Of a stretch of DNA of 20,874 nt, positions 14,703 through 20,545 are shown in pieces. Each line of letters begins with the position of its first letter. The first letter of the stretch is position 1. Origin of the DNA: a virus. The notes under the pieces were generated by a model. That model did not search any database, was not told the DNA's origin, and saw only the letters and a program-made list of their open reading frames with translations. The position numbers were made by a program, and so were the translations under genes. The stretch spans positions 1-20,874 of the IMG/VR virus record IMGVR_UViG_3300042335_000165. The stretch is one strand, 5' to 3'.

Positions 14703-16774
14703 TGGCATTAGCGCACGGATATGCATTGCCTTTCGAGGCATTGAGGCGCACGGGCGTGCTGGCGCAGAACACTGCTGACGCTACCATTCGCGCGACTGCT
14801 GATGGCGCGACAAAGGAAGCGGCGGGCAGTTGCCTTGATGCGCGTGCATTGGAAGTGCAACAGCGCACGGTTGTTCAGCCTTCCATTTTGGTTGTGCCGC
14901 AACTGACGCGCAATGGCGTTGTTCTAAACCAACTTCCTGACACCCGCACCAACTTCATTCAAAACAACACGATGACAGGTGCGACTGGTTCGGTAGCACC
15001 TACAACTTGGAGTGTTGTCGCGCCACCTATTGGGATTACTATTGGCTATTCAGCGAGCGGCCAGACGACTGCGGCTGATGGCACGTTGGTGGACTACATT
15101 GACGTAACGGTAAGCGGCACGGCATTGACTTCGGGTAATTTTAATTTGCGGCCTGAACCTGTGAGTTCAACTGTCAGCGGCAATTTGTTATTTGCCGCAG
15201 GGATGACGTACACGGCAAGTTTCTATATGTCTTTATTGTCAGGTTCGGTTTCGGGAGTTAGTCCTAACTATCAAATTCAAGAGGTTTCAGGAACAACATT
15301 TGTGGCTGGTACTTCATTAGATTTATCGGCGATTACATCAAATCTTACAAGGTATAGCGTCACACGACCAATTGCAGGCACAGGCGGTGCTGATAGAATT
15401 AGAACGCGCTATGGACACGCCATAGCAAGCGGTCAGGTGTTGAACTACACGATTCGCATAGCATCTCCGCAGTTGGAGAAGGGTAGTGTTGCTACGCCTG
15501 TCATCCGCACGGCGAGTGGCTTTGTGAGCGTTGATATGCTTGGGGTGGCGAGAGATGGCGCACCGCCTGACTTCACCTTCACGCGAGCGACCACCGCCAC
15601 GCGAGTGAATGCGAGTGGCTTGATTGAATCGGTGGCTTCGGGGTTGCTTCGCTTGGATTACCCTGTGACAGGCGGTTGCCCTGCGGGGTTGATTGAGCCG
15701 AGTGCGCAGAATTTGGCGTGGCATTCGCAGACGTGGGCGACAGGGACGAATTGGGGGTTGAGCAGTACAACAACTGTAACAGGAACGACAGGCACGCTTG
15801 ACCCGCTTGGGACAAACACAGCAAATGCGATTAGTCCGACTTCTGCGAGTGGGGCGCATTTGGTCTTGTCTAATAATTCAACAGTAATAAGTTATACAAG
15901 CGGCACTATTTACACGCAATCTGCATTCTTCAAACAAGGCACAGGCGCGGCAGGTAGATACGTGCAGTTGACGTTTACAGGTGCGGCATTTACGCAAGCA
16001 GGCTATGCCAACTTCGACCTGCAAACAGGGGCGTTGGTTGCAAGTGGCGGTACGGCAGACACGAACAGGGCGGCATCTATCGAGAATTACGGCAACGGAT
16101 GGTATAGGTGTAGGTTCACGGCAACTTGTAATACTACGAGTACAGGTGTAGGCGTAATACCTGTTTTAATCACCGCAAGTGGCGACACCCGCACAGCTTC
16201 ATTCACAGGCGTTACAGGCGACATCTTGTACGGCTGGGGCGCACAGGTCGAAACAGGCTCAATCCCGACTTCGTACATCCCCACGACCGCCGCATCCGCA
16301 ACCCGCAACGCGGATGTTTGCACAGTGTCGGGGGTATCGGGGTATATCGGGCAGACGGAGGGTACGTTGTATGCGGAGTTTGAGATACGAAGCGATTCAA
16401 CAACAAGAAGGCTTTTTGGTCTAAGTGACGGCACTCAATCAAATAGAGTTTTTTTATATTACACAAGTAACGCATTAAGAGCGCAAATTCAAAGTACAGA
16501 TATTTCCTTAGGCAATCCTGCTGCTGGTTATCATAAAGTAGCCTTTGCGTATCAGCAAAGCGGTGTTAGCGGTACTTTATTCGCAAGTTTAGATGGAGGC
16601 GCAGTAGTTTCAGGGACGGCAGGAACTTTTCCTTCGGCATTAAAAGAAGTTTTTTTTGGAAAAAGAGAAGATTCTGCAGACACACAACAATGGAACGCTC
16701 GCATCCGTGCCGCCGCTATCTACACCACAAGGCTATCGAATGACCAACTCGCCAACATAACCCGACTAACCTAA
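14702..16774 (+). CDS. Modular tail fibre / receptor-binding protein with carbohydrate-binding modules
   Basis: The 690-residue protein starts with a short helical anchor (residues 1 to about 55). At least two beta-sandwich modules of the carbohydrate-binding kind follow. The first opens near DTRTNFIQNN and ends with QLEKGSVATPVIRT (about 257-270). The second opens near EPSAQNLAWHSQTW (about 332) and ends with QVETGSIPTSYIPTT (about 514-528). Q-x-E-x-G-S-x-x-T closing motifs of this type are common in phage fibre modules. The C-terminal 140 residues look LamG/concanavalin-like (GTLYAEFEIRSD, AGYHKVAFAYQQSG, then RIRAAAIYTTRLSNDQL). It is probably the main host-recognition protein. Base composition changes sharply inside the gene, suggesting module exchange. 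Confidence 0.75.
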   Translation: MALAHGYALPFEALRRTGVLAQNTADATIRATADGATKEAAGSCLDARALEVQQRTVVQPSILVVPQLTRNGVVLNQLPDTRTNFIQNNTMTGATGSVAPTTWSVVAPPIGITIGYSASGQTTAADGTLVDYIDVTVSGTALTSGNFNLRPEPVSSTVSGNLLFAAGMTYTASFYMSLLSGSVSGVSPNYQIQEVSGTTFVAGTSLDLSAITSNLTRYSVTRPIAGTGGADRIRTRYGHAIASGQVLNYTIRIASPQLEKGSVATPVIRTASGFVSVDMLGVARDGAPPDFTFTRATTATRVNASGLIESVASGLLRLDYPVTGGCPAGLIEPSAQNLAWHSQTWATGTNWGLSSTTTVTGTTGTLDPLGTNTANAISPTSASGAHLVLSNNSTVISYTSGTIYTQSAFFKQGTGAAGRYVQLTFTGAAFTQAGYANFDLQTGALVASGGTADTNRAASIENYGNGWYRCRFTATCNTTSTGVGVIPVLITASGDTRTASFTGVTGDILYGWGAQVETGSIPTSYIPTTAASATRNADVCTVSGVSGYIGQTEGTLYAEFEIRSDSTTRRLFGLSDGTQSNRVFLYYTSNALRAQIQSTDISLGNPAAGYHKVAFAYQQSGVSGTLFASLDGGAVVSGTAGTFPSALKEVFFGKREDSADTQQWNARIRAAAIYTTRLSNDQLANITRLT

Positions 16775-17028
16775 TGGCTACCTTCCGCAAATACGCTTTC
16801 CCAACCCAAGCCGAATTCGAGGCTTTCTATCAACTATCGCAACCCGATGCCACCTGCGTGGAGTTGGGCGACATCGACAACACCTACTGCGTGGACCTGC
16901 TGTGGGATGACCAACCCAATGCAGATTGGGAGCAGTTTGAAACGTGGCCTGAACCCATAGGCGTACATACCTTCCTTGGCTGGGACGAACAATACACCAA
17001 AGAATACAATGAAAGAATTTCTGAATAG
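16774..17028 (+). CDS. Small acidic protein downstream of the fibre gene
   Basis: This 84-residue protein starts in a TAATG overlap with the fibre stop. It has an acidic, aromatic sequence with YCVDLLWDDQPNADWEQFE, then WPEPIGVHTFLGWDEQY. I have the impression that similar V-D-x-L-W and G-V-H-T-F motifs occur in small phage proteins beside fibre genes, but I cannot name a family or activity. Coupling to the fibre gene would fit a fibre chaperone or a small tip protein; this is inference only. The holin gene starts 20 bases before its stop in another frame. Confidence 0.6.
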   Translation: MATFRKYAFPTQAEFEAFYQLSQPDATCVELGDIDNTYCVDLLWDDQPNADWEQFETWPEPIGVHTFLGWDEQYTKEYNERISE

Positions 17029-17311
17029 CATCGGCATCAACATCGGCCTAACCATTGCAGGCTTCCTTGGGTCGCTTCTGCTTCTACCCAAGCAACGCAA
17101 TTGGAAGATGCAGTTGGTCAGCGTGTTCAGCGGTAGCCTTTGCGCCACCTACCTCGCGCCTGTGCTGATTGGCTTCCTCAACATCAACGCACCCAACATC
17201 CAGTACGGCTTGGCATTCTTGGTCGGATTCAGTGGAGTGAAGATTGCCGAGGTGTTGGAAGCAAAGATTCTCAAAACCCTTACTAATGATAGTAACGCGG
17301 AACGCGGCTAA
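17009..17311 (+). CDS. Putative holin (three transmembrane segments)
   Basis: The 100-residue protein starts at ATG 17009, inside the end of the previous gene. It shows three likely membrane segments: about 9-27 (INIGLTIAGFLGSLLLL), 35-57 (LVSVFSGSLCATYLAPVLIGF) and 66-85 (YGLAFLVGFSGVKIAEVL). A basic loop (PKQRNWK) separates the first two, and the tail is charged. Three membrane segments in about 100 residues fit a class I-type holin. It precedes an amidase endolysin and a spanin by one gene, which supports the call. Holins time lysis by making holes in the inner membrane. Confidence 0.65.
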   Translation: MKEFLNSIGINIGLTIAGFLGSLLLLPKQRNWKMQLVSVFSGSLCATYLAPVLIGFLNINAPNIQYGLAFLVGFSGVKIAEVLEAKILKTLTNDSNAERG

Positions 17312-18164
17312 CATCCACACACTCGCCTATGCGGGTGACGAACTGAACTTACTGCTAATTTCCGACCTTCATTGGGATAACCCGAAGTGCGACCGCGACC
17401 TGCTCAAACGGCACTTGGACGCGGCAAAGGCGAAGGGTGCAGGTATCATCGTGAACGGTGATTTTTTCTGCTTGATGCAAGGCAAAGGTGACCCGAGAAA
17501 AAGCAAGGACGACATCAGGCCCGAACACAACAAAGGCAACTACCTGCAAGCGGTTGTGGAGGATGCGGTCGAGTGGTTTAGTCCGTACAAGGACAACCTG
17601 CTTTTGATAGGCTACGGCAACCACGAAACGATGATCATCAAGCATATGGAGTTTGACCCGCTTCAAATGTTCCAATCCATCTACAATTACAAGAACCAAA
17701 GCAACCTGCAGTTGGGCGGATACGGTGGCACGTTGAAGGTGGTGGGGAAAATTCGTAGCGGCCTGCATCGCGCGTTCGTCATTCACTACTACCACGGTTC
17801 AGGCGGAGGCGGCCCAGTCACCAAGGGCGTGATTCAAGACCAACGCATTATGTCTTTTGTTGAAGGCTACGACCTGACGTGGCAAGGTCACGTTCACGAG
17901 CTTTACCACCACGTCAATATGGTACAATATTTCAATCGCACCCAAGACATCATCCAGCAGAGGCGTGTACATCAGGTGCGCACATCTACGTACAAAGAGG
18001 AGTACGGTGCAGGTGAAGGCGGCTACCACATCGAGAAGGGAAGACCGCCAAAACCGCTTGGTGGCTATTGGCTGAATTTGCAACAAGAACGACTGCGGAC
18101 AACGGAGGACAATGGGAAGAATCGAGACAGGACTGAGTGGGTGGTTAAACTGCATACAACGTAA
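17286..18164 (+). CDS. Calcineurin-like metallophosphoesterase
   Basis: The 292-residue protein carries the signature motifs of the family in order: D27-x-H29 (SDLHWD), G58-D59 (VNGDFF), GNHE at 111-114, a candidate His at 170 (HYYHGSGG), and GHVH at 201-204. These residues bind two metal ions and hydrolyse phosphate esters; the substrate cannot be told from sequence. The ATG at 17286 lies within the end of the holin gene (26-base overlap), so it is embedded in the lysis operon. No signal peptide is visible, so it acts in the cytoplasm. Roles in nucleotide, RNA/DNA-end or signal-molecule turnover are all possible. Confidence 0.85.
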   Translation: MIVTRNAANIHTLAYAGDELNLLLISDLHWDNPKCDRDLLKRHLDAAKAKGAGIIVNGDFFCLMQGKGDPRKSKDDIRPEHNKGNYLQAVVEDAVEWFSPYKDNLLLIGYGNHETMIIKHMEFDPLQMFQSIYNYKNQSNLQLGGYGGTLKVVGKIRSGLHRAFVIHYYHGSGGGGPVTKGVIQDQRIMSFVEGYDLTWQGHVHELYHHVNMVQYFNRTQDIIQQRRVHQVRTSTYKEEYGAGEGGYHIEKGRPPKPLGGYWLNLQQERLRTTEDNGKNRDRTEWVVKLHTT

Positions 18165-18173
18165 ATTCACGAT

Positions 18174-18593
18174 ATGCGACAAATTAAATATCTTGTGGTC
18201 CATTGCACAGCGACACCACAAGCGACAACGGTGGAAAGCATCCAGCGGTACTGGCGTGAACGGCTTGGGTGGAAGGCGAGTGGCTATCACAAAATCGTAA
18301 AGGCAAATGGCGAGGTTATCACTTTGGCGCAGGATGATGCGATTTGCAATGGGGTGGCTGGCTTTAATAGCGTTAGCCTACACGTCAGCTATATTGGCGG
18401 CATTGATTCGCGTGGCAATCCATTGGACAACCGCACGCAAGGGCAGAAAGACGCGATCAGTCAAGTCCTCCACGCGTGGCGGGCCAAGTACCCAGACGCA
18501 AAGATTCAAGGCCACCGCGACTTCTTGAAGCGTGGTGTTAACTGGAAAGAATGTCCTTCGTTTGATGCTAAAGCCGAGTATAGTCATATTTAG
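18174..18593 (+). CDS. Endolysin: N-acetylmuramoyl-L-alanine amidase, T7 lysozyme-like (Amidase_2)
   Basis: The 139-residue protein is a single-domain amidase of T7 lysozyme type. Expected zinc ligands are H10 (VVHCTATP), H114 (QGHRDF) and C127 (KECPSFD). Y38 in SGYHKIV and K125 match the catalytic positions known from T7 lysozyme. SLHVSYIGG is the family's central strand. It cuts the amide bond between N-acetylmuramic acid and L-alanine in peptidoglycan. No signal peptide is seen, so it needs the holin to reach the wall. Its last 29 bases overlap the spanin gene. Confidence 0.92.
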   Translation: MRQIKYLVVHCTATPQATTVESIQRYWRERLGWKASGYHKIVKANGEVITLAQDDAICNGVAGFNSVSLHVSYIGGIDSRGNPLDNRTQGQKDAISQVLHAWRAKYPDAKIQGHRDFLKRGVNWKECPSFDAKAEYSHI

Positions 18594-18981
18594 CCTCCTG
18601 CTGGCTGGGTGCTGTCGAAAGGCAGTGGAAGTCCGCACCAACACGGTTGTGCAGAAGGACAGCGTTATGATTGAGGTGCCGAGGTTCACGGAGCTGTACA
18701 TTGACAACCCCTGCGATAGTGCTGGCATCCTGCGGCAGTTCAGATTAACGGATAGCACGAAATCAAGCGTTTTAAGCGCATCAAATTATCGGGGTGGTAT
18801 TCGCATCCAACTGCGCAGAGATACGGTCATACAACGCTTCGTAGAGCGCGACACGGTAACGATTGAGCGCGTGGTGAAAGTCGGGCCTGCAAAGCGCAAG
18901 AATCGGATGGCATTTGTGTGGTTCGGAATAGCACTCGGATTGGTGCTGTCCATCTTGGCTTTCCGCTTGATGCGCCTGTAA
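18565..18981 (+). CDS. Probable unimolecular spanin (lipoprotein with C-terminal membrane anchor)
   Basis: Starting at ATG 18565 the product has 138 residues. Residues 1-16 form a lipoprotein signal with lipobox LAGC (IVIFSLLLAGC), so C16 would be lipidated and carried to the outer membrane. Residues about 114-135 (FVWFGIALGLVLSILAF) form a transmembrane helix preceded by a basic AKRKNR stretch. The middle is a periplasmic segment with beta-type repeats of R-D-T-V. An outer-membrane lipid plus inner-membrane helix in one short protein is the hallmark of u-spanins such as T1 gp11, which fuse the two membranes in the last step of lysis. Overlap with the endolysin gene supports this. In-frame openings upstream (18532) would hide the signal and are unlikely. 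Confidence 0.75.
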   Translation: MLKPSIVIFSLLLAGCCRKAVEVRTNTVVQKDSVMIEVPRFTELYIDNPCDSAGILRQFRLTDSTKSSVLSASNYRGGIRIQLRRDTVIQRFVERDTVTIERVVKVGPAKRKNRMAFVWFGIALGLVLSILAFRLMRL

Positions 18982-18982
18982 T

Positions 18983-19021
18983 CGAGGCTTCGCGAAGGGG
19001 TCGTTTCTAAACTTTTTTTTT
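18983..19021 (+). terminator. Possible weak terminator after the lysis genes
   Basis: An imperfect hairpin (CGA/TCG outer pairs and CTT/AAG inner pairs around CGCG, 18983-19003) is followed, after TTTCTAAAC, by a run of nine T (19013-19021). The distance from stem to T run is too long for a textbook terminator. The place, after the last late gene, makes it plausible. Confidence 0.3.
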
Positions 19022-19094
19022 GGAAAGTGCGTTTAGACGCTGGAAACGCAGAAAAAAAAATAAAAAAAAGTATACAACCTATATATATATGTAT

Positions 19095-19110
19095 GTATAT
19101 TTGCATATAC
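19095..19110. promoter_or_regulatory. Palindrome over the promoter, possible operator
   Basis: GTATAT and ATATAC are perfect 6-base inverted arms around TTGC. The palindrome covers the whole TATATTTG element, so a dimeric regulator bound here would block RNA polymerase. The low complexity of the region (long A and TA runs just upstream) means a chance match is possible. Confidence 0.35.
19096..19103 (+). promoter_or_regulatory. Promoter -7 element TATATTTG
   Basis: TATATTTG matches TAnnTTTG and is followed by CA. It lies in the AT-rich spacer 18982-19151, which holds no gene, 48 bases before the ATG at 19152. No clear -33 TTTG is seen. It sits within the palindrome at 19095-19110 and probably drives the row of small genes to its right. 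Confidence 0.5.
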
Positions 19111-19151
19111 CAAAACGGAAAAAAAACACTAACCCTTTAAACCCAAAAACA

Positions 19152-19337
19152 ATGACTACTCAAAACCAAGAAATCATCCGCATCAACGACCAAGAGTGGA
19201 ACTACGCAGATTTTGGAATGAGCTTTGTTGCATCCTTCTGCTATTGCTTCGCTAACAACCTACGCCAAGTTGGTGAGGCCATTATCACCTTTGAGAATGG
19301 TGTAAAAATTCACACAATTCCAGTGGCCAGCAAATAA
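19152..19337 (+). CDS. Small hypothetical protein
   Basis: The ATG at 19152 follows a long A/C-rich leader and gives 61 residues: MTTQNQEIIRINDQEWNYA at the start, a Phe/Tyr/Cys-rich middle (SFVASFCYCFANN) and a C-terminal strand pair (AIITFENGVKIHTIPVASK). An open frame extends upstream to 19020 through the AT-rich spacer but lacks gene character there. It is the first gene after the promoter at 19096. I do not recognise it. Confidence 0.6.
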   Translation: MTTQNQEIIRINDQEWNYADFGMSFVASFCYCFANNLRQVGEAIITFENGVKIHTIPVASK

Positions 19338-19352
19338 ACCAACCAACAAGGG

Positions 19353-19376
19353 GCGCGACTTGTCAACGCGCATCTT
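19353..19376 (+). terminator. Weak hairpin between small genes
   Basis: GCGCG (19353-19357) pairs with CGCGC (19367-19371) around a 9-base loop, followed only by ATCTT. It could be a weak terminator or attenuator, or simply RNA structure between 19337 and 19400. Confidence 0.25.
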
Positions 19377-19399
19377 TAACCCTATAAACCCCAACCCCA

Positions 19400-19612
19400 A
19401 TGAACATCATCGAATCAACCCCCATCAACCTCGGCAATGACGATTGTGACATCGTGAATGCCTTCATCTACAAGCAGAATGATACGCTTCACCTGCACAT
19501 CGATTACCCAACCTCTGACCGCATTACCAACGAGTTCAGGCAGAGCGACATTGACGCGCTGTGGGAGTGCCAATATCCTGAGTGGAATGACCTTCTTTTT
19601 TCAACTATCTAA
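19400..19612 (+). CDS. Small hypothetical protein, paralogue A
   Basis: The 70-residue acidic protein starts MNIIESTPINLGNDD and has NAFIYKQNDTLHLHIDY, then QSDIDALWECQYPEWNDL. It lines up along its length with the next gene's product: I-I-x-x-T-P-I-x-L, D/N-A-x-I-x-K-Q, L-H-x-x-Y, and A-x-W-x-x-Q-x-x-x-W. The pair probably arose by tandem duplication. The leader is AACCCCAACCCCA, without a Shine-Dalgarno sequence. Function unknown. Confidence 0.65.
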   Translation: MNIIESTPINLGNDDCDIVNAFIYKQNDTLHLHIDYPTSDRITNEFRQSDIDALWECQYPEWNDLLFSTI

Positions 19613-19623
19613 ACCCAAACCAA

Positions 19624-19878
19624 ATGCAACACGACATCATCGCTCACACACCCATCACGCTTGACAATGGCAAGGTGGTGGATGCGTACATCCACAAGCA
19701 ACCCAGCGGAATGTACGCGCTTCACGTGAATTACATCTTTGAAGCGAACACCAATTCAACCCGAACAAAGCAGATTGCCGAAGCAGTGTGGCGCAAGCAA
19801 CACCGCGACTGGTTCAGGTTCATCCGCTTCCAGCGTTCATCCACACCACTGCCAATGCCTAAACCAACCAACCAATGA
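19624..19878 (+). CDS. Small hypothetical protein, paralogue B
   Basis: The 84-residue basic protein shares the pattern of its neighbour (DIIAHTPITLDNGKVVDAYI, HKQ, LHVNY, IAEAVWRKQHRDWFRF) but carries a longer, proline-rich C-terminus (STPLPMPKPTNQ). The charge has switched from acidic to basic between the two copies, so they may have different partners. The leader is AAACCCAAACCAA. The stop forms an ATGA overlap with the next small gene. Function unknown. Confidence 0.65.
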   Translation: MQHDIIAHTPITLDNGKVVDAYIHKQPSGMYALHVNYIFEANTNSTRTKQIAEAVWRKQHRDWFRFIRFQRSSTPLPMPKPTNQ

Positions 19879-20030
19879 AACACACCTTCACCCTTGACGC
19901 GTGGTTCGCCTACATCCGCAAGCAACTGCGCACGACACCAACACCGACAAATGCGGAAATCAAACAGCCACTGCGCTTCGACTGGGCGTTGTACGGCCGC
20001 ATCCTTGAAGCTAAACACCTAACCAACTAA
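19875..20030 (+). CDS. Small hypothetical protein (51 aa)
   Basis: ATG 19875 in an ATGA overlap opens a 51-residue frame ending at TAA 20028-20030: MKHTFTLDAWFAYIRKQL, a Thr/Pro-rich turn, then LRFDWALYGRILEAKHLTN. The stop is followed by an A/C-rich leader and the next ATG, as for the surrounding genes. It is helical and basic. The arrangement in an unbroken row of small genes is the main support. Confidence 0.55.
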   Translation: MKHTFTLDAWFAYIRKQLRTTPTPTNAEIKQPLRFDWALYGRILEAKHLTN

Positions 20031-20041
20031 ACCCCAAACCA

Positions 20042-20242
20042 ATGACAACCCTAATCAACAAACTAACACCACAAGCACGCGCCAAGATGGACGCGATGGA
20101 TGCTGAACAAAAAGAACGCCTGACGTGGTGGCTCACCCGTAGCGAGTATGTTCACGAAACACCGTACTACGCGGTGATTAGCATTTGCATGAATTTTGGA
20201 ATCCAGACTGACGATTTTTATACCCTATTCGAAATATTATGA
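20042..20242 (+). CDS. Small hypothetical protein (66 aa)
   Basis: The product begins MTTLINKLTPQARAKMDAMD and continues with an acidic/basic helix (AEQKERLTWWLTRSEYVHE) and a hydrophobic end (YYAVISICMNFG, then DDFYTLFEIL). The leader CTAAACCCCAAACCA precedes the ATG. The stop forms an ATGA overlap with the next gene. I recognise no family. Confidence 0.6.
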   Translation: MTTLINKLTPQARAKMDAMDAEQKERLTWWLTRSEYVHETPYYAVISICMNFGIQTDDFYTLFEIL

Positions 20243-20412
20243 AAGCCCTGACCTACTTCGTATTCTTTATCGCCACCTGCTTCGTCTGCGCCATCCACAC
20301 GGACGAAGGATGGTGGTACTTTACAGCCTACGCGCAAACATTCATATTTATATATATATTTGCACGTCTAAACAAACACGATGAAAAACACAAGCAAAAC
20401 CAAAACCGTTAA
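20239..20412 (+). CDS. Small membrane protein (57 aa)
   Basis: ATG 20239 (ATGA overlap) opens a 57-residue frame. There are two hydrophobic segments, residues 3-19 (LTYFVFFIATCFVCAI) and about 26-42 (WYFTAYAQTFIFIYIFA), joined by HTDEG. The tail is basic and hydrophilic (RLNKHDEKHKQNQNR). It looks like a two-pass membrane protein, as often made early by phages. Its 3' part contains a promoter-like TATATTTG and overlaps the start of the next gene by 32 bases in another frame. Confidence 0.5.
   Translation: MKALTYFVFFIATCFVCAIHTDEGWWYFTAYAQTFIFIYIFARLNKHDEKHKQNQNR
20355..20362 (+). promoter_or_regulatory. Promoter -7 element TATATTTG inside the small membrane gene
   Basis: TATATTTG followed by CAC matches TAnnTTTG and lies 18 bases before the ATG at 20381. 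The leader that follows is free of G until just before the ATG. No clear -33 TTTG is present. It could give independent expression of the last two genes. Confidence 0.4.
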
Positions 20413-20545
20413 ACCTTTAATGCAACTTACTTCCGTGTACTGCGAGGCTGACACCCTCAACTTATGCCGCGCGCGATTTGGCACGATACGCGCCGCGTTA
20501 AACTATGCTGCCAACCAAACACAAACTAAACCCTTAAATCAATGA
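20381..20545 (+). CDS. Small basic hypothetical protein (54 aa)
   Basis: ATG 20381 opens a 54-residue frame: MKNTSKTKTVKPLMQLTSVY, then CEADTLNLCRARFGTIRAAL and NYAANQTQTKPLNQ. The first 32 bases overlap the membrane gene, and the stop forms an ATGA overlap with the final gene. The start is preceded by a promoter-like element at good distance. The protein is basic with a short helical core. Its C-terminal codons contain the repeated leader AAACCCTTAAATC of the next gene, so the far end may be constrained by that signal and not by the protein. Function unknown. Confidence 0.45.
   Translation: MKNTSKTKTVKPLMQLTSVYCEADTLNLCRARFGTIRAALNYAANQTQTKPLNQ
20528..20540 (+). repeat. Leader repeat AAACCCTTAAATC, copy 2
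   Basis: Exact copy of 9359-9371, ending one base before the ATG at 20542. It suggests a shared translation or early-expression signal for this gene and the glycosyltransferase. Confidence 0.5.

Noticed and set aside
19029-19049. Hairpin GCGTTT/AAACGC as terminator of the late operon
   Set aside because: On the + strand it is followed by A runs, not T runs, so it does not fit a rho-independent terminator for the late genes.
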